Below, piece by piece: positions 22,945-22,973 of a stretch of 22,973 nucleotides of DNA. Below the pieces are notes generated by a model. It was not told the origin of the DNA and did no database searches. It saw nothing but the letters and a program-made list of their open reading frames with translations. Origin of the DNA: an uncultured Actinoplanes sp. (lineage in GTDB: Bacteria; Actinomycetota; Actinomycetes; Mycobacteriales; Micromonosporaceae); contig NZ_CAKUCL010000102.1 in the NCBI RefSeq assembly GCF_934643405.1, positions 1-22,973 of the forward strand, written 5' to 3'. Position numbers and translations under genes: made by a program. The first letter of the stretch is position 1. Every line of letters starts with the position of its first letter.

Positions 22945-22973
22945 GCCGGTCGCCGCCCCGCCAGGTCACCGCC

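Noticed and set aside
22691..22969. A 92-codon - strand frame at the right end
   Set aside because: It overlaps the phosphatase start in another frame and is Gly/Arg/Pro low complexity, with no ribosome binding site or motif.
1..22973. tRNA, rRNA, insertion sequences, CRISPR arrays or attachment sites
   Set aside because: None was seen: no cloverleaf-like CCA-ended segments, no transposase motifs, and no direct or terminal repeats beyond the short hairpins listed.

Overview
The window is high-GC DNA with a strong third-position G/C bias, frequent GTG/TTG starts, GGAGG-type ribosome binding sites and very tight gene packing. The gene families (monoderm-type type IV pilus cluster, FxSxx-COOH peptide system, GlxA-type regulator, SpoIIE-type PP2C phosphatase, STAS antagonist) point to a filamentous actinobacterium, most likely Micromonosporaceae (Actinoplanes-like). 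That placement is an inference from gene content; no rRNA gene is present to test it.

Layout. (1) 1-107 is the 3' end of an unrecognised + strand gene. (2) 104-8043, all on the - strand, is a complete monoderm-type type IV pilus locus transcribed pilB, pilT, pilC, pilA, pilD, pilM, pilN, pilO: extension and retraction ATPases, platform protein, major pilin, prepilin peptidase and the PilMNO alignment complex. No secretin or PilP gene is present, as expected without an outer membrane. Several RNA-hairpin-like repeats punctuate it, the strongest just after pilA. (3) 8130-10772 holds a GlxA/AraC-family regulator divergent from an MFS transporter, then a small STAS anti-sigma antagonist. (4) 10849-16417 is an atypical FxSxx-COOH peptide locus: an FxsT-like NB-ARC/TPR protein on +, facing a translationally coupled - strand operon made of a 57-aa precursor ending in F-N-S-A-L, an HExxH peptide-modification enzyme and a membrane GGDEF-EAL c-di-GMP enzyme. 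The radical SAM maturase FxsB that normally accompanies such precursors is not in the window. (5) 16563-17657 has a YbaB/EbfC-family protein, an overlapping unknown gene and a DUF427 protein. (6) 17813-20804 is a three-gene operon joined by two GTGA junctions whose middle gene is a Cas4/AddB-like Fe-S PD-(D/E)XK nuclease; the flanking proteins are unrecognised. (7) 20896-22752 is a GAF-GAF-PP2C phosphatase, preceded by a leader with a possible 7-codon mini-ORF and G-quadruplex-prone DNA.

How they may work together. The pilus locus is self-contained. The two most novel-looking units are the peptide/HExxH/c-di-GMP operon, which would couple a modified peptide to second-messenger turnover about 5 kb from a surface-motility locus, and the three-gene nuclease operon, which resembles a DNA-processing or defence module without CRISPR. 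The PP2C phosphatase and the STAS protein are plausible members of a partner-switching pathway, but no anti-sigma kinase is present here. Everything was read by eye from the sequence; no database search was run.
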